Position numbers and translations under genes: made by a program
The notes under the pieces: generated by a model
Database searches by the model: none
Told to the model about the DNA's origin: nothing
What the model saw: only the letters and a program-made list of their open reading frames with translations
Shown here: positions 6,314 through 12,211 of the stretch, in pieces
How positions within the stretch are numbered: the stretch's first letter is position 1
How the letters are laid out: every line of letters begins with the position of its first letter
From: an uncultured Lachnospiraceae bacterium
GTDB taxonomy: Bacteria > Bacillota > Clostridia > Lachnospirales > Lachnospiraceae
Reading direction: 5' to 3'
Length of the DNA: 12,211 bases
NCBI GenBank assembly: GCA_937910785.1
Contig: CALDLG010000192.1
Coordinates: forward strand, 1 to 12,211

Positions 6314-7621
6314 GTGCAGGGAAGTGTACCGAAGAGGAACAGAGAAATTGCGTTATGGGAAATGGAAGAACCGCAGTCCGGACCCCGGAAGAAAAGCAGT
6401 AGAAGAAGACAGGGAAACGTAGCTATAGTCGATTTGTATCCGGACAGGGAGCGCTGGGAAGAAGGGCCTGCGAGACGAGGAAGAGCATCCGAGCCGGTCA
6501 GGCAGAGTCATATGGAAGAACCTGTCAGACAAAGGAGAACGATAGAGCCGATCGGGCAGGATTGGGCAGGGGAGCCTGCAAGGCGAAGAAGAGCATCCGA
6601 ACCGGTCAGGCAGAGTCGTATGGAAGAACCTGTCAGACGAAGGAGAACGATAGAGCCGATCGGGCAGGATTGGGCAGGGGAGCCTGCAAGGCGAAGAAGA
6701 GCATCCGAACCGGTCAGGCAGAGTCGTATGGAAGAACCTGTCAGACGAAGGAGAACGATAGAGCCGATCGGGCAGGATTGGGCAGGGGAGCCTGCAAGGC
6801 ACAGGAGACCGGCAGAACCGGTAAGACACAGAAGACCGGCGCCACCGCCGGAATGGGAGCGGGATGTTGATCTGATCGGAGAAGACTGGCAGATGCCGCC
6901 GCGTCGAAGAGTACGTTCCGGCCAGTATGAGAGACGAAGGAAAATGAAGAAGAGGAGTGCATATTTATACCGTACGATAGCGTTCTGTTCCATCGCCTTA
7001 TGCCTGATGTTTGCCTATATGGCAGTGGACCTTGTGCGTGAATATACCAGGGAAGATACGAAGCGGCAAAAGATTCCGGTGGCAAAGGTGGAGGTTATGG
7101 AAGAGGAAAGAAGCGAAGGAATCACGAAACCTGCAATTGAAACTTCTTTGCTTGAAATCAATGATTTTTCCAGGCCGGGAACACCGCTTAACACAATCAA
7201 CAGTGTTTTTGTACATTACACTGCGAATCCGGGAACGAGTGCGGCTCAGAATCGGAGTTACTTCGCTAATCTTGCAGAAACCCAGGAGCGGTCTGCGAGC
7301 GCGCATTTTATTATCGGATATGAAGGGGAAATTATTCAGTGCATACCGCTTGAAGAACAGGCGTATGCGGTTATGACAAGGAATGAGGATTCTATTTCGA
7401 TAGAATGCTGTTATCTGGAAGAGGACGGAGAATTTACGGAGGAAACCTATGATTCTCTGGTGCATCTGCTGGCATGGCTGAAACAGAAATATAATCTTGC
7501 GGACACAGATATTCTCAGACATTATGACTGCGGCGGAAAGAAGTGTCCTTTATATTATGTCGAGCATGAAGAGGCATGGGAAAACCTGCTTATTGATGTG
7601 GCGAATTTTAAGGCGGAATAA
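6314..7621 (+). CDS. membrane-anchored N-acetylmuramoyl-L-alanine amidase (Amidase_2/T7-lysozyme fold) with N-terminal Arg/Glu nonapeptide repeats
   Basis: A 435-residue protein from GTG 6314, chosen because GGTGGGG (6301-6307) lies about 6 nt upstream; the in-frame GTG at 6302 has its purine run too close. Residues 1-215 are charged and cytoplasmic by the positive-inside rule, with four 36-residue repeats at 51-194. One membrane helix spans about 221-241, preceded by RRKMKKR, giving an N-in/C-out anchor. The C-terminal domain (about 290-430) matches type 2 amidases, which cut the MurNAc-L-Ala bond of peptidoglycan. His301 (VHYT), His403 (RHYD) and Cys411 (GGKKCP) match the zinc ligands of T7 lysozyme, including the 8-residue His-Cys spacing; Lys409 matches its active-site Lys. 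The repeat cytoplasmic tail is atypical for this enzyme class and its role is unknown. Proximity to the BlaI-M56 operon suggests an envelope function but not proven co-regulation. Confidence 0.88.
   Translation: MQGSVPKRNREIALWEMEEPQSGPRKKSSRRRQGNVAIVDLYPDRERWEEGPARRGRASEPVRQSHMEEPVRQRRTIEPIGQDWAGEPARRRRASEPVRQSRMEEPVRRRRTIEPIGQDWAGEPARRRRASEPVRQSRMEEPVRRRRTIEPIGQDWAGEPARHRRPAEPVRHRRPAPPPEWERDVDLIGEDWQMPPRRRVRSGQYERRRKMKKRSAYLYRTIAFCSIALCLMFAYMAVDLVREYTREDTKRQKIPVAKVEVMEEERSEGITKPAIETSLLEINDFSRPGTPLNTINSVFVHYTANPGTSAAQNRSYFANLAETQERSASAHFIIGYEGEIIQCIPLEEQAYAVMTRNEDSISIECCYLEEDGEFTEETYDSLVHLLAWLKQKYNLADTDILRHYDCGGKKCPLYYVEHEEAWENLLIDVANFKAE
6464..6895 (+). repeat. four 108-bp (36-residue) tandem repeats, each of four nonapeptides
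   Basis: Copies lie at 6464-6571, 6572-6679, 6680-6787 and 6788-6895. By reading, copies 2 and 3 are identical; copy 1 differs at several bases in its first two-thirds; copy 4 is diverged but keeps the 9-residue period. Each copy divides into nonapeptides of the form EPARRRRAS, EPVRQSRME, EPVRRRRTI and EPIGQDWAG. Copy 4 reads EPARHRRPA, EPVRHRRPA, PPPEWERDV, DLIGEDWQM. A typical copy has ten Arg against six acidic residues. Because 108 is a multiple of 3, other frames stay open through the array and create spurious ORFs. Confidence 0.95.
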
Positions 7622-7644
7622 GGTTTAACCTTATCCGCCTTTTT
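7610..7644 (+). terminator. intrinsic terminator overlapping the amidase stop codon
   Basis: AAGGCGG-AATAAGG (7610-7623) pairs with CCTTATCCGCCTT (7629-7641) with one bulged A and a TTTAA loop, followed by a T-run to 7644. The stop codon TAA (7619-7621) is inside the upstream arm. The reverse direction has only TTAAAATT after the stem, so it is mainly a + strand terminator. Confidence 0.82.
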
Positions 7645-7648
7645 AATG

Positions 7649-7666
7649 GTGCGCCTGGCGGCGCAC
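7649..7666. other. GC-rich perfect hairpin between convergent genes
   Basis: GTGCGCC (7649-7655), TGGC loop, GGCGCAC (7660-7666). A perfect 7-bp stem five bases beyond the amidase terminator's T-run and 37 bp from the MCP stop codon. Neither side has a good T-run. It may act as a 3'-end stabiliser or help termination of the minus-strand operon; uncertain. Confidence 0.5.
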
Positions 7667-7703
7667 GTTTCCGATGGTGTACATTTATCTGAAGAAGAAA
7701 CTT

Positions 7704-8627
7704 TTATTTTTTCATATAATCTTTGATAATGAGAGGAATCTGGGATAACATATTATCCACGTCTTCGAACATACTGCTCTTGGTCGTTCCCAGTTTTCTT
7801 GCGAGATTGATGTGTTTTACAACATCCTGATACTGTTTTCTGATTTTATCAAAGTATCCGCAGAGAACCTGAAGTCCCCGCTTCGATTCCTCGATGACGC
7901 TGTTGATTTCTGTCTGGACTGAGGTGGCATTTTCTGCTACCTGCGTGATGTTGTTGAACATTTCATAGGTCTCTTCCACTTTGTCAAGGCTCTGATTAAG
8001 CGCCTGCTGTGAAGAATTGATACTGGAGCTTAATTTTTCCGTTTCCTGTTCGACGTTCTGCACGCCGGAATTAACTTCATCAACAAGTCCCTTGATTTCG
8101 TCTGCCAGCACTTTGACTTCTTCCGCCACAACCGCAAACCCTTTTCCGCGTTCGCCGGCTTTTGCGGCCTCAATGGAAGCATTCAGCGCCAGAATATTAG
8201 TCTGGTCGGCAATGGATACGATTCGGTTCATACAGGACTTGATTTTTTTCACGGAAGACTGAAAATTATCAAATGTGCTTTCCATATCGCCGAAATAGCT
8301 TTCTACCTGTCTGGAACTGTTCTTTAGCTCTTCCACCTCATTTTGAGCCTGTATTACGGATTGGGCGATTTCGTCTTTTACCGTTGCAAACTGGCCGGAT
8401 ACCTGATTAATGTTGGAAAAAGTCTGATCAAAATTCTGCAGGGTATTCTGAAAACTGTCCGCTTCAACAAGTACATTGCCGAAGGAACTGCTTACCAGAC
8501 TGAGTTCTTTTAAGGAAGTTACTTCATTCTGTACAAGATCCTGCTGATAGGTTTTCAAGCTGTCCGTTACATGCAGTATGGGGTACAGACTTTTTTCTTT
8601 ATTATGAGATTTATTCTTAAGCAGCAT
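7704..8627 (-). CDS. soluble methyl-accepting chemotaxis-type signalling protein
   Basis: A 307-residue protein made almost entirely of the MCP cytoplasmic signalling domain. The hairpin tip carries IADQTNILALNASIEAAKAG and the following ERGKGFAVVAEEV (about residues 138-171, turn near Glu159-Arg160), which in this family contacts CheA and CheW. Long heptad-type helices flank it on both sides. There is no membrane segment, HAMP or recognisable ligand-binding domain, so it should be cytosolic and take its input from a partner. The ATG at 8627 has AGGGAGG (8640-8634) at good spacing; this site abuts the stop of the preceding FIST gene, and the 11-bp gap implies co-transcription. The FIST protein is the obvious candidate for sensory input (inference). 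No che or flagellar gene is in the window, so chemotaxis versus another CheA-type output cannot be decided. Confidence 0.9.
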   Translation of the reverse strand: MLLKNKSHNKEKSLYPILHVTDSLKTYQQDLVQNEVTSLKELSLVSSSFGNVLVEADSFQNTLQNFDQTFSNINQVSGQFATVKDEIAQSVIQAQNEVEELKNSSRQVESYFGDMESTFDNFQSSVKKIKSCMNRIVSIADQTNILALNASIEAAKAGERGKGFAVVAEEVKVLADEIKGLVDEVNSGVQNVEQETEKLSSSINSSQQALNQSLDKVEETYEMFNNITQVAENATSVQTEINSVIEESKRGLQVLCGYFDKIRKQYQDVVKHINLARKLGTTKSSMFEDVDNMLSQIPLIIKDYMKK

Positions 8628-8638
8628 TGTTGACCTCC

Positions 8639-9694
8639 CTATTCAAATACGACACACGTCATAGACTGATTGACGAATCGGTTATTGTAATGTTCTCCAT
8701 AGCCGACAAGACCGACATGATTGCCAAGGGCGCTCATCTCCTGCAAATATTCCTGCATATAATTGTTGTCGTTGAACAGCAGATATCGGAACAGACAATT
8801 GACAGAAAATACGGCGGAACGTTTGGGGAAGTCGTTTTTTATCATCTGAATCGTGTCTTTAACGATCTTCCTGAAATCTCCAAGCTCCAGCATGATCAGT
8901 ACATCCGAATCATTTACCTGTCGGAAACAGGTCAGGGCATTCCCGGTTACTTCCTTAATAGATATGATGCAGGTGTCGTCACCGTTAATTTTTCCAAAAG
9001 GATTTTTAAAGGTCTGTGTCAGAATTTCTTTCTCCGTTACATGGAGAATATCCTGATATACCTGTTTGGCGGAACGGCCGTTTAATTCACCGATTATGTA
9101 ATTCGCTTTATCCGTCTTGGAGGCGATAAAATAATAATCTCCCATCTGGTGGTAAATATTTTCCTTATAGGTCTTTACCCGGCCTCCGTTATTTTTGACG
9201 ATTGCATAAGCTACGGCATCCTGATAGATTTTGCCGTTGGCGGATATCTTTCCCGCATCGCCGGTTCCGCCGACAAGCGGAATATTTAAAGGTCCGAGTA
9301 CACTGTATATGGTGGTCAGCACACAGGCATCATTTCCGGAGCAAAAATCAATACAAACGGTATCCCTTGAAGATCCGTTTACTTCATTTATGTCCTGTTT
9401 CAGACGTTCAATATACTTTACCGGCATGGTGGATACTTCCTCCAGCACATTGGCAGAAGCGGAAACACCGTCCGTAAAGGCTGTGACTGCGACGCCCTTT
9501 TCCACGACTTCCGTATCATAGCTCATTCCGATACAACCAATGCTGGGGACTTTAGGGAAAAGCTTTTCCAATTGCGCGACATGCTTTTCGAACTGTTCAT
9601 CATTGGATAAAAGCATAATTAATTGTGGGTTATTCAAACCACGAACGGCTTCCTGTAAATCCCCGCTTTGACTTTTACCAAAAAACTGTCTCAC
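8639..9694 (-). CDS. FIST-domain (FIST_N plus FIST_C) intracellular sensor protein
   Basis: A 351-residue protein matching FIST proteins, intracellular ligand-sensing modules found next to or fused to signalling proteins. Visible hallmarks are SIGCIG (about 51-56), the PLVGGTGDAG segment (139-148) of FIST_N, and a FIST_C-like second half from about 200 ending in a GLVGYGEHY motif. An upstream in-frame ATG at 9739 overlaps a perfect -10 hexamer, would precede the transcript start and has no ribosome binding site. I therefore start at GTG 9694, which has GAGG (9707-9704) 9 nt upstream and gives an N-terminus VRQFFGKSQSG. It is first in a two-gene operon with the soluble MCP. FIST domains are proposed to bind small molecules such as amino acids, and some (NosP) bind haem and nitric oxide. 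The ligand here cannot be inferred. Confidence 0.88.
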   Translation of the reverse strand: MRQFFGKSQSGDLQEAVRGLNNPQLIMLLSNDEQFEKHVAQLEKLFPKVPSIGCIGMSYDTEVVEKGVAVTAFTDGVSASANVLEEVSTMPVKYIERLKQDINEVNGSSRDTVCIDFCSGNDACVLTTIYSVLGPLNIPLVGGTGDAGKISANGKIYQDAVAYAIVKNNGGRVKTYKENIYHQMGDYYFIASKTDKANYIIGELNGRSAKQVYQDILHVTEKEILTQTFKNPFGKINGDDTCIISIKEVTGNALTCFRQVNDSDVLIMLELGDFRKIVKDTIQMIKNDFPKRSAVFSVNCLFRYLLFNDNNYMQEYLQEMSALGNHVGLVGYGEHYNNRFVNQSMTCVVFE

Positions 9695-9737
9695 TTTCTG
9701 ATTCCTCACTTCCTTAATTTGACATTGTATAGGCAAC

Positions 9738-9767
9738 ATTATACTTTAAATTGTTATTAAAAATCAA
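9738..9767 (-). promoter_or_regulatory. promoter of the FIST-MCP operon
   Basis: On the minus strand, TTGATT (9767-9762), an 18-bp spacer and a perfect TATAAT (9743-9738). Transcription would start near 9731, giving a 5' untranslated region of about 37 nt before GTG 9694. The TATAAT overlaps the ATG at 9739, which argues against that codon being the start. Confidence 0.65.
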
Positions 9768-9787
9768 CAGTTATTCTAATATTTGCA

Positions 9788-9816
9788 TTGACATTTTATC
9801 TTTTAAAGCGTAAAAT
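9788..9816 (+). promoter_or_regulatory. strong promoter of the tRNA-Phe/tRNA-Gly unit
   Basis: TTGACA (9788-9793), 17 bp, TAAAAT (9811-9816), about 55 bp before tRNA-Phe. It is back to back with the FIST promoter; only 20 bp separate the two -35 boxes. Confidence 0.75.
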
Positions 9817-9871
9817 AAATTCCGCAAAAGATATTACGGAAGCGATGACGTTTGTCGCGACAGGATAAACT

Positions 9872-9944
<73 letters not shown>

Positions 9945-9978
9945 TTAGATTTTCAAACAGAATAATTGCAATTTTTAT

Positions 9979-10049
9979 GCGGGTGTAGTTCAGTGGTAGA
10001 ACACCAGCCTTCCAAGCTGGATATGTGGGTTCGATTCCCATCACCCGCT
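9979..10049 (+). tRNA. tRNA-Gly (TCC)
   Basis: A 71-nt cloverleaf: acceptor GCGGGTG/CACCCGC, D arm GTTC/GAAC, anticodon stem CCAGC/GCTGG around CTTCCAA (anticodon TCC), T arm GTGGG-TTCGATT-CCCAT, discriminator T. CCA is not encoded. It lies 34 bp after tRNA-Phe and is probably in the same transcript. A run of seven Ts (10051-10057) follows and may help end transcription. Confidence 0.97.
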
Positions 10050-10124
10050 CTTTTTTTATTATAGCAGGAAATTCTGCCAAAGAGCGGAGGAACCTTTTTT
10101 GGAAAAGACGGAGTGAAAACAGCC

Positions 10125-11027
10125 ATGGAAAAAGCGTATAAGCTTGAATTTGCGGGAGAACAGAACGGAAGCCTGTATGTGAACTGCTGCGGACTGTCGC
10201 AGACGGAACCGCTTCACAGTTTCGGACCGGCGTTAAAACCGCATTATATGATTCATTATATTCTGAGCGGCAGGGGAATTTTTTCGATCGGCGGGAAAGA
10301 ATATCCTTTGGAGGAAGGCTACGGTTTTCTGATCACACCGGATGAACTGGTTTTTTATCAGGCGGATGAGCAGGAGCCATGGACATATGTCTGGGTCGGC
10401 TTCAGCGGCGTGCAGGCAGGGGAGTATATCGGCAATATGGGGTTGTCAGTGAAACAGCCTGTTTTTAAGTCCGAGCGTTCGGACGAACTGTACCAGATTA
10501 TCAAGGATATGATGGAGCATAATACGTTTGGCATGTCAAATGACCTGCGGAGGAACGGACAGCTTGGGATTTTTCTTTCCGTCATAGCGGAGAGTGCGGC
10601 GGTCACCGGGAAGAATGAGGCGGACAGGGCCAATATTTATGTGAAAAAGGCGGTTGCATTTATTCAGAGCAATTACTGCAATGCGATCAGGGTGACGGAT
10701 GTAGCGGACTATGTCTGCATTAACAGAAGTTATCTTTATACGCTTTTTCGAAAATCGACAGGAATGTCTCCGCAGCAGTTTCTTACGGCATTTCGAATTA
10801 CGAAGGCGACCGAACTTTTACAGCTGACCTCGCTTCCGGTCGAAAGCATCGCTTTTTCCTGCGGATACAGCGATCCGATGGTATTCGCGAAAGCCTTCCG
10901 TCAGATGAAAAGAATGTCGCCTACGGCATACCGAAAGGAGATGCAGAAGGGTGAGACCCGGAGGAACAAGGAATATCTGAAGCAGGTGGAGGATTTTATC
11001 AGCCGGATCAATAAACTGAATAATTAA
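10125..11027 (+). CDS. AraC-family transcriptional regulator with cupin-type sensor domain
   Basis: A 300-residue regulator from ATG 10125 (GGAG at 10110-10113, 11 nt upstream); an in-frame GTG at 10113 four codons earlier is also possible. The N-terminal half (about 15-130) is an AraC-type beta-barrel ligand-binding domain, seen in HYILSGRGIF and GYGFLITPDE. The C-terminal part (about 172-270) has the two helix-turn-helix motifs: VTDVADYVCINRSYLYTLFR with KSTGMSPQQFL, then SIAFSCGYSDPMVFAKAFRQ with MSPTAYRK. About 30 charged residues extend beyond the domain. It lies 99 bp before galactokinase in the same direction. Sensing of galactose or a galactoside and activation of galK is a reasonable inference from position, but not shown. 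No clear promoter lies between it and tRNA-Gly, so it may be weakly expressed or depend on readthrough. Confidence 0.9.
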   Translation: MEKAYKLEFAGEQNGSLYVNCCGLSQTEPLHSFGPALKPHYMIHYILSGRGIFSIGGKEYPLEEGYGFLITPDELVFYQADEQEPWTYVWVGFSGVQAGEYIGNMGLSVKQPVFKSERSDELYQIIKDMMEHNTFGMSNDLRRNGQLGIFLSVIAESAAVTGKNEADRANIYVKKAVAFIQSNYCNAIRVTDVADYVCINRSYLYTLFRKSTGMSPQQFLTAFRITKATELLQLTSLPVESIAFSCGYSDPMVFAKAFRQMKRMSPTAYRKEMQKGETRRNKEYLKQVEDFISRINKLNN

Positions 11028-11031
11028 CATT

Positions 11032-11060
11032 TTGACAGATATAGAAAACAAACGGATATT
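11032..11060 (+). promoter_or_regulatory. candidate promoter of galactokinase
   Basis: TTGACA (11032-11037), 17 bp, GATATT (11055-11060, 4 of 6). It lies just after the AraC gene stop codon and would start transcription near 11067, about 60 nt before the galK start. The weak -10 with a good -35 fits an activated promoter. I see no obvious AraC-type direct repeat. Confidence 0.45.
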
Positions 11061-11126
11061 TTATGAAGGGCCTGTTTTTTATATGATTATTCTGTAGAAG
11101 ACAGTATTTGTAAAGGAGACGGGGTT

Positions 11127-12211
11127 ATGAAGGAAATGGTATTAAAAAAATTCGAAGAAATTTTTGGAGACATTAAGGATGTCAGTGTGTACTTCGCGCC
11201 GGGACGTGTTAATATGATTGGGGAACATACGGACTATAACGGCGGACATGTTTTTCCCTGTGCATTGACGATCGGAACGTATGCGGCGGCAAGAAAACGA
11301 CAGGATAATAAACTGCGTTTCTATTCCATGAATTTTGACGGGCTCGGCGTGATCGAATCTTCGATCGAGGATTTAAAACCGGAAAAGGACGCGCACTGGA
11401 CCAACTATCCAAAGGGGGTTATGTGGGCATTTGAGAAAAGAGGATTTAAGCTGCCCTGTGGACTGGATATCGTATTAAACGGCAACATCCCCAATGGTTC
11501 CGGACTTTCTTCTTCCGCATCGCTGGAGGTTCTGACCGGATATCTGCTGCGGGACCTGTTCGGTTTTGATGTGACCAATGTGGATCTGGCGTTGATCGGT
11601 CAGTATTCGGAGAACAATTTTAATGGCATGAACTGCGGTATTATGGACCAGTTCGCTTCTGCCATGGGCAAAAAGAATCATGCGATTTTCCTGGATACGG
11701 CGGATCTTTCATATGAATACGCGCCGCTCGTTCTGGAAGGCGCCAAAATTATCGTAACAAACAGCAAGGTAAAGCATTCTCTGGTGGATTCGGAATACAA
11801 TACGAGAAGAAGCGAGTGCGAGAAGGCGCTTGAGGAGCTGCAGACCGTGATTGGCATCAATGGACTCGGCGATCTGTCCGAGGAACAGTTCGAGCAGTAC
11901 AAAACGGCGATTCAGGACGAAGTACGCGTGCGCAGGGCAAAACATGCGGTGTACGAGAACCAGAGAACAATCCGCGCGGTGGAGGCTCTGAAGAAGAATG
12001 ATCTGGAGCTTTTCGGGAAGCTGATGAATGCGTCGCATGTATCTTTGCGGGATGACTATCAGGTATCCTGTGAGGAGATCGACGTGCTGGTGGAAGAGGC
12101 ATGGAAGATTCCGGGCGTTGTCGGGTCCCGGATTACCGGCGGAGGCTTCGGCGGCTGTACGGTCAGCATTGTTAAGAATGAGGCTGTGGAGGAATTTAAG
12201 GAGAAGGTTGG
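11127..12211 (+). CDS. galK: galactokinase, 3' end cut by the window
   Basis: Phosphorylates galactose to galactose-1-phosphate with ATP, the first phosphorylation step of the Leloir pathway (GHMP kinase superfamily, cytoplasmic). The 361 visible codons read through without a stop; family members are near 390 residues, so roughly 30 C-terminal residues are missing. Start ATG 11127 has AAAGGAG (11112-11118) 8 nt upstream. The galactokinase signature GRVNMIGEHTDYNGG is at 26-40, with the catalytic-site Arg27. The ATP-binding PNGSGLSSSAS loop is at 122-132. The catalytic Asp174 is in MDQFAS, and GGGFGG is at 338-343. All are intact. Together with the upstream AraC regulator it probably begins a galactose-use operon; galT or galE would be expected just beyond the window (inference). 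Confidence 0.96.
   Translation, partial: MKEMVLKKFEEIFGDIKDVSVYFAPGRVNMIGEHTDYNGGHVFPCALTIGTYAAARKRQDNKLRFYSMNFDGLGVIESSIEDLKPEKDAHWTNYPKGVMWAFEKRGFKLPCGLDIVLNGNIPNGSGLSSSASLEVLTGYLLRDLFGFDVTNVDLALIGQYSENNFNGMNCGIMDQFASAMGKKNHAIFLDTADLSYEYAPLVLEGAKIIVTNSKVKHSLVDSEYNTRRSECEKALEELQTVIGINGLGDLSEEQFEQYKTAIQDEVRVRRAKHAVYENQRTIRAVEALKKNDLELFGKLMNASHVSLRDDYQVSCEEIDVLVEEAWKIPGVVGSRITGGGFGGCTVSIVKNEAVEEFKEKV

Noticed and set aside
6464..6895. CRISPR array
   Set aside because: The repeats are contiguous 108-bp in-frame coding units without spacers.
6353..6993. Long minus-strand ORFs (6353-6829 and 6508-6993) and a plus-strand ORF (6562-6870) with striking repeats
   Set aside because: They are shadows of the 108-bp repeat: the unit is a multiple of 3, so any frame open in one copy stays open in all. 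None has a ribosome binding site and family match like the amidase frame.
8627..9085. Plus-strand ORF of 152 residues opposite the FIST gene
   Set aside because: Frame shadow of a clearly matched minus-strand gene; no promoter, ribosome binding site or family resemblance.
11209..12102. Several minus-strand ORFs at the right end
   Set aside because: They lie opposite the intact galactokinase frame (11127-12211), which carries all family signatures.

Overview
The window looks like a chromosomal segment of a Gram-positive, low-to-mid G+C Clostridia, most likely a Lachnospiraceae-type gut anaerobe. The grounds are strong AGGAGG-type ribosome binding sites, TTGACA/TATAAT promoters, tRNA genes without an encoded CCA, and the gene families present: BlaI/M56 pairs with a DUF4825-like tail, FIST plus soluble chemoreceptor, and AraC next to galactokinase. 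Species cannot be fixed from the sequence alone. I see no transposase, phage gene, CRISPR array or integration site.

Layout. Positions 1-504 hold no convincing gene. They carry two promoter candidates and a leader of about 260 nt in front of a large soluble hybrid histidine kinase (505-3090; GAF-like, two PAS-like regions, HisKA, HATPase, receiver) that ends at a strong intrinsic terminator (3113-3167). Next is an operon of a BlaI/MecI-type repressor (3348-3731) and an M56 membrane metalloprotease antirepressor (3728-6127), overlapping by ATGA. Its promoter is covered by three GTATAC half-sites forming two overlapping perfect inverted repeats. The protease has no visible penicillin-binding sensor. 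Instead it has an acidic repeat region and a DUF4825-like C-terminal domain. Downstream on the same strand lies a membrane-anchored N-acetylmuramoyl-L-alanine amidase (6314-7621) whose presumed cytoplasmic half is a hierarchical Arg/Glu repeat: 4 x 36 residues, each built of four nonapeptides. It ends at a terminator overlapping its stop codon.

On the opposite strand, converging on the amidase, is a two-gene operon: a FIST-domain sensor (8639-9694) followed 11 bp later by a soluble methyl-accepting chemotaxis-type protein (7704-8627). Its promoter is back to back with a strong promoter driving tRNA-Phe(GAA) and tRNA-Gly(TCC). An AraC-family regulator (10125-11027) and a galactokinase gene (11127 to the window end, lacking only the C-terminus) complete the window.

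Functional reading (inference). The first two-thirds read as signalling and cell-envelope functions: a hybrid kinase, a proteolysis-controlled repressor and a wall-hydrolase-like protein. The FIST/receptor pair is a separate intracellular sensing unit, and AraC-galK is probably a galactose-use locus. The least ordinary parts are the repeat-bearing amidase, the M56 sensor with its unusual extracellular region, and the BlaI operator architecture.
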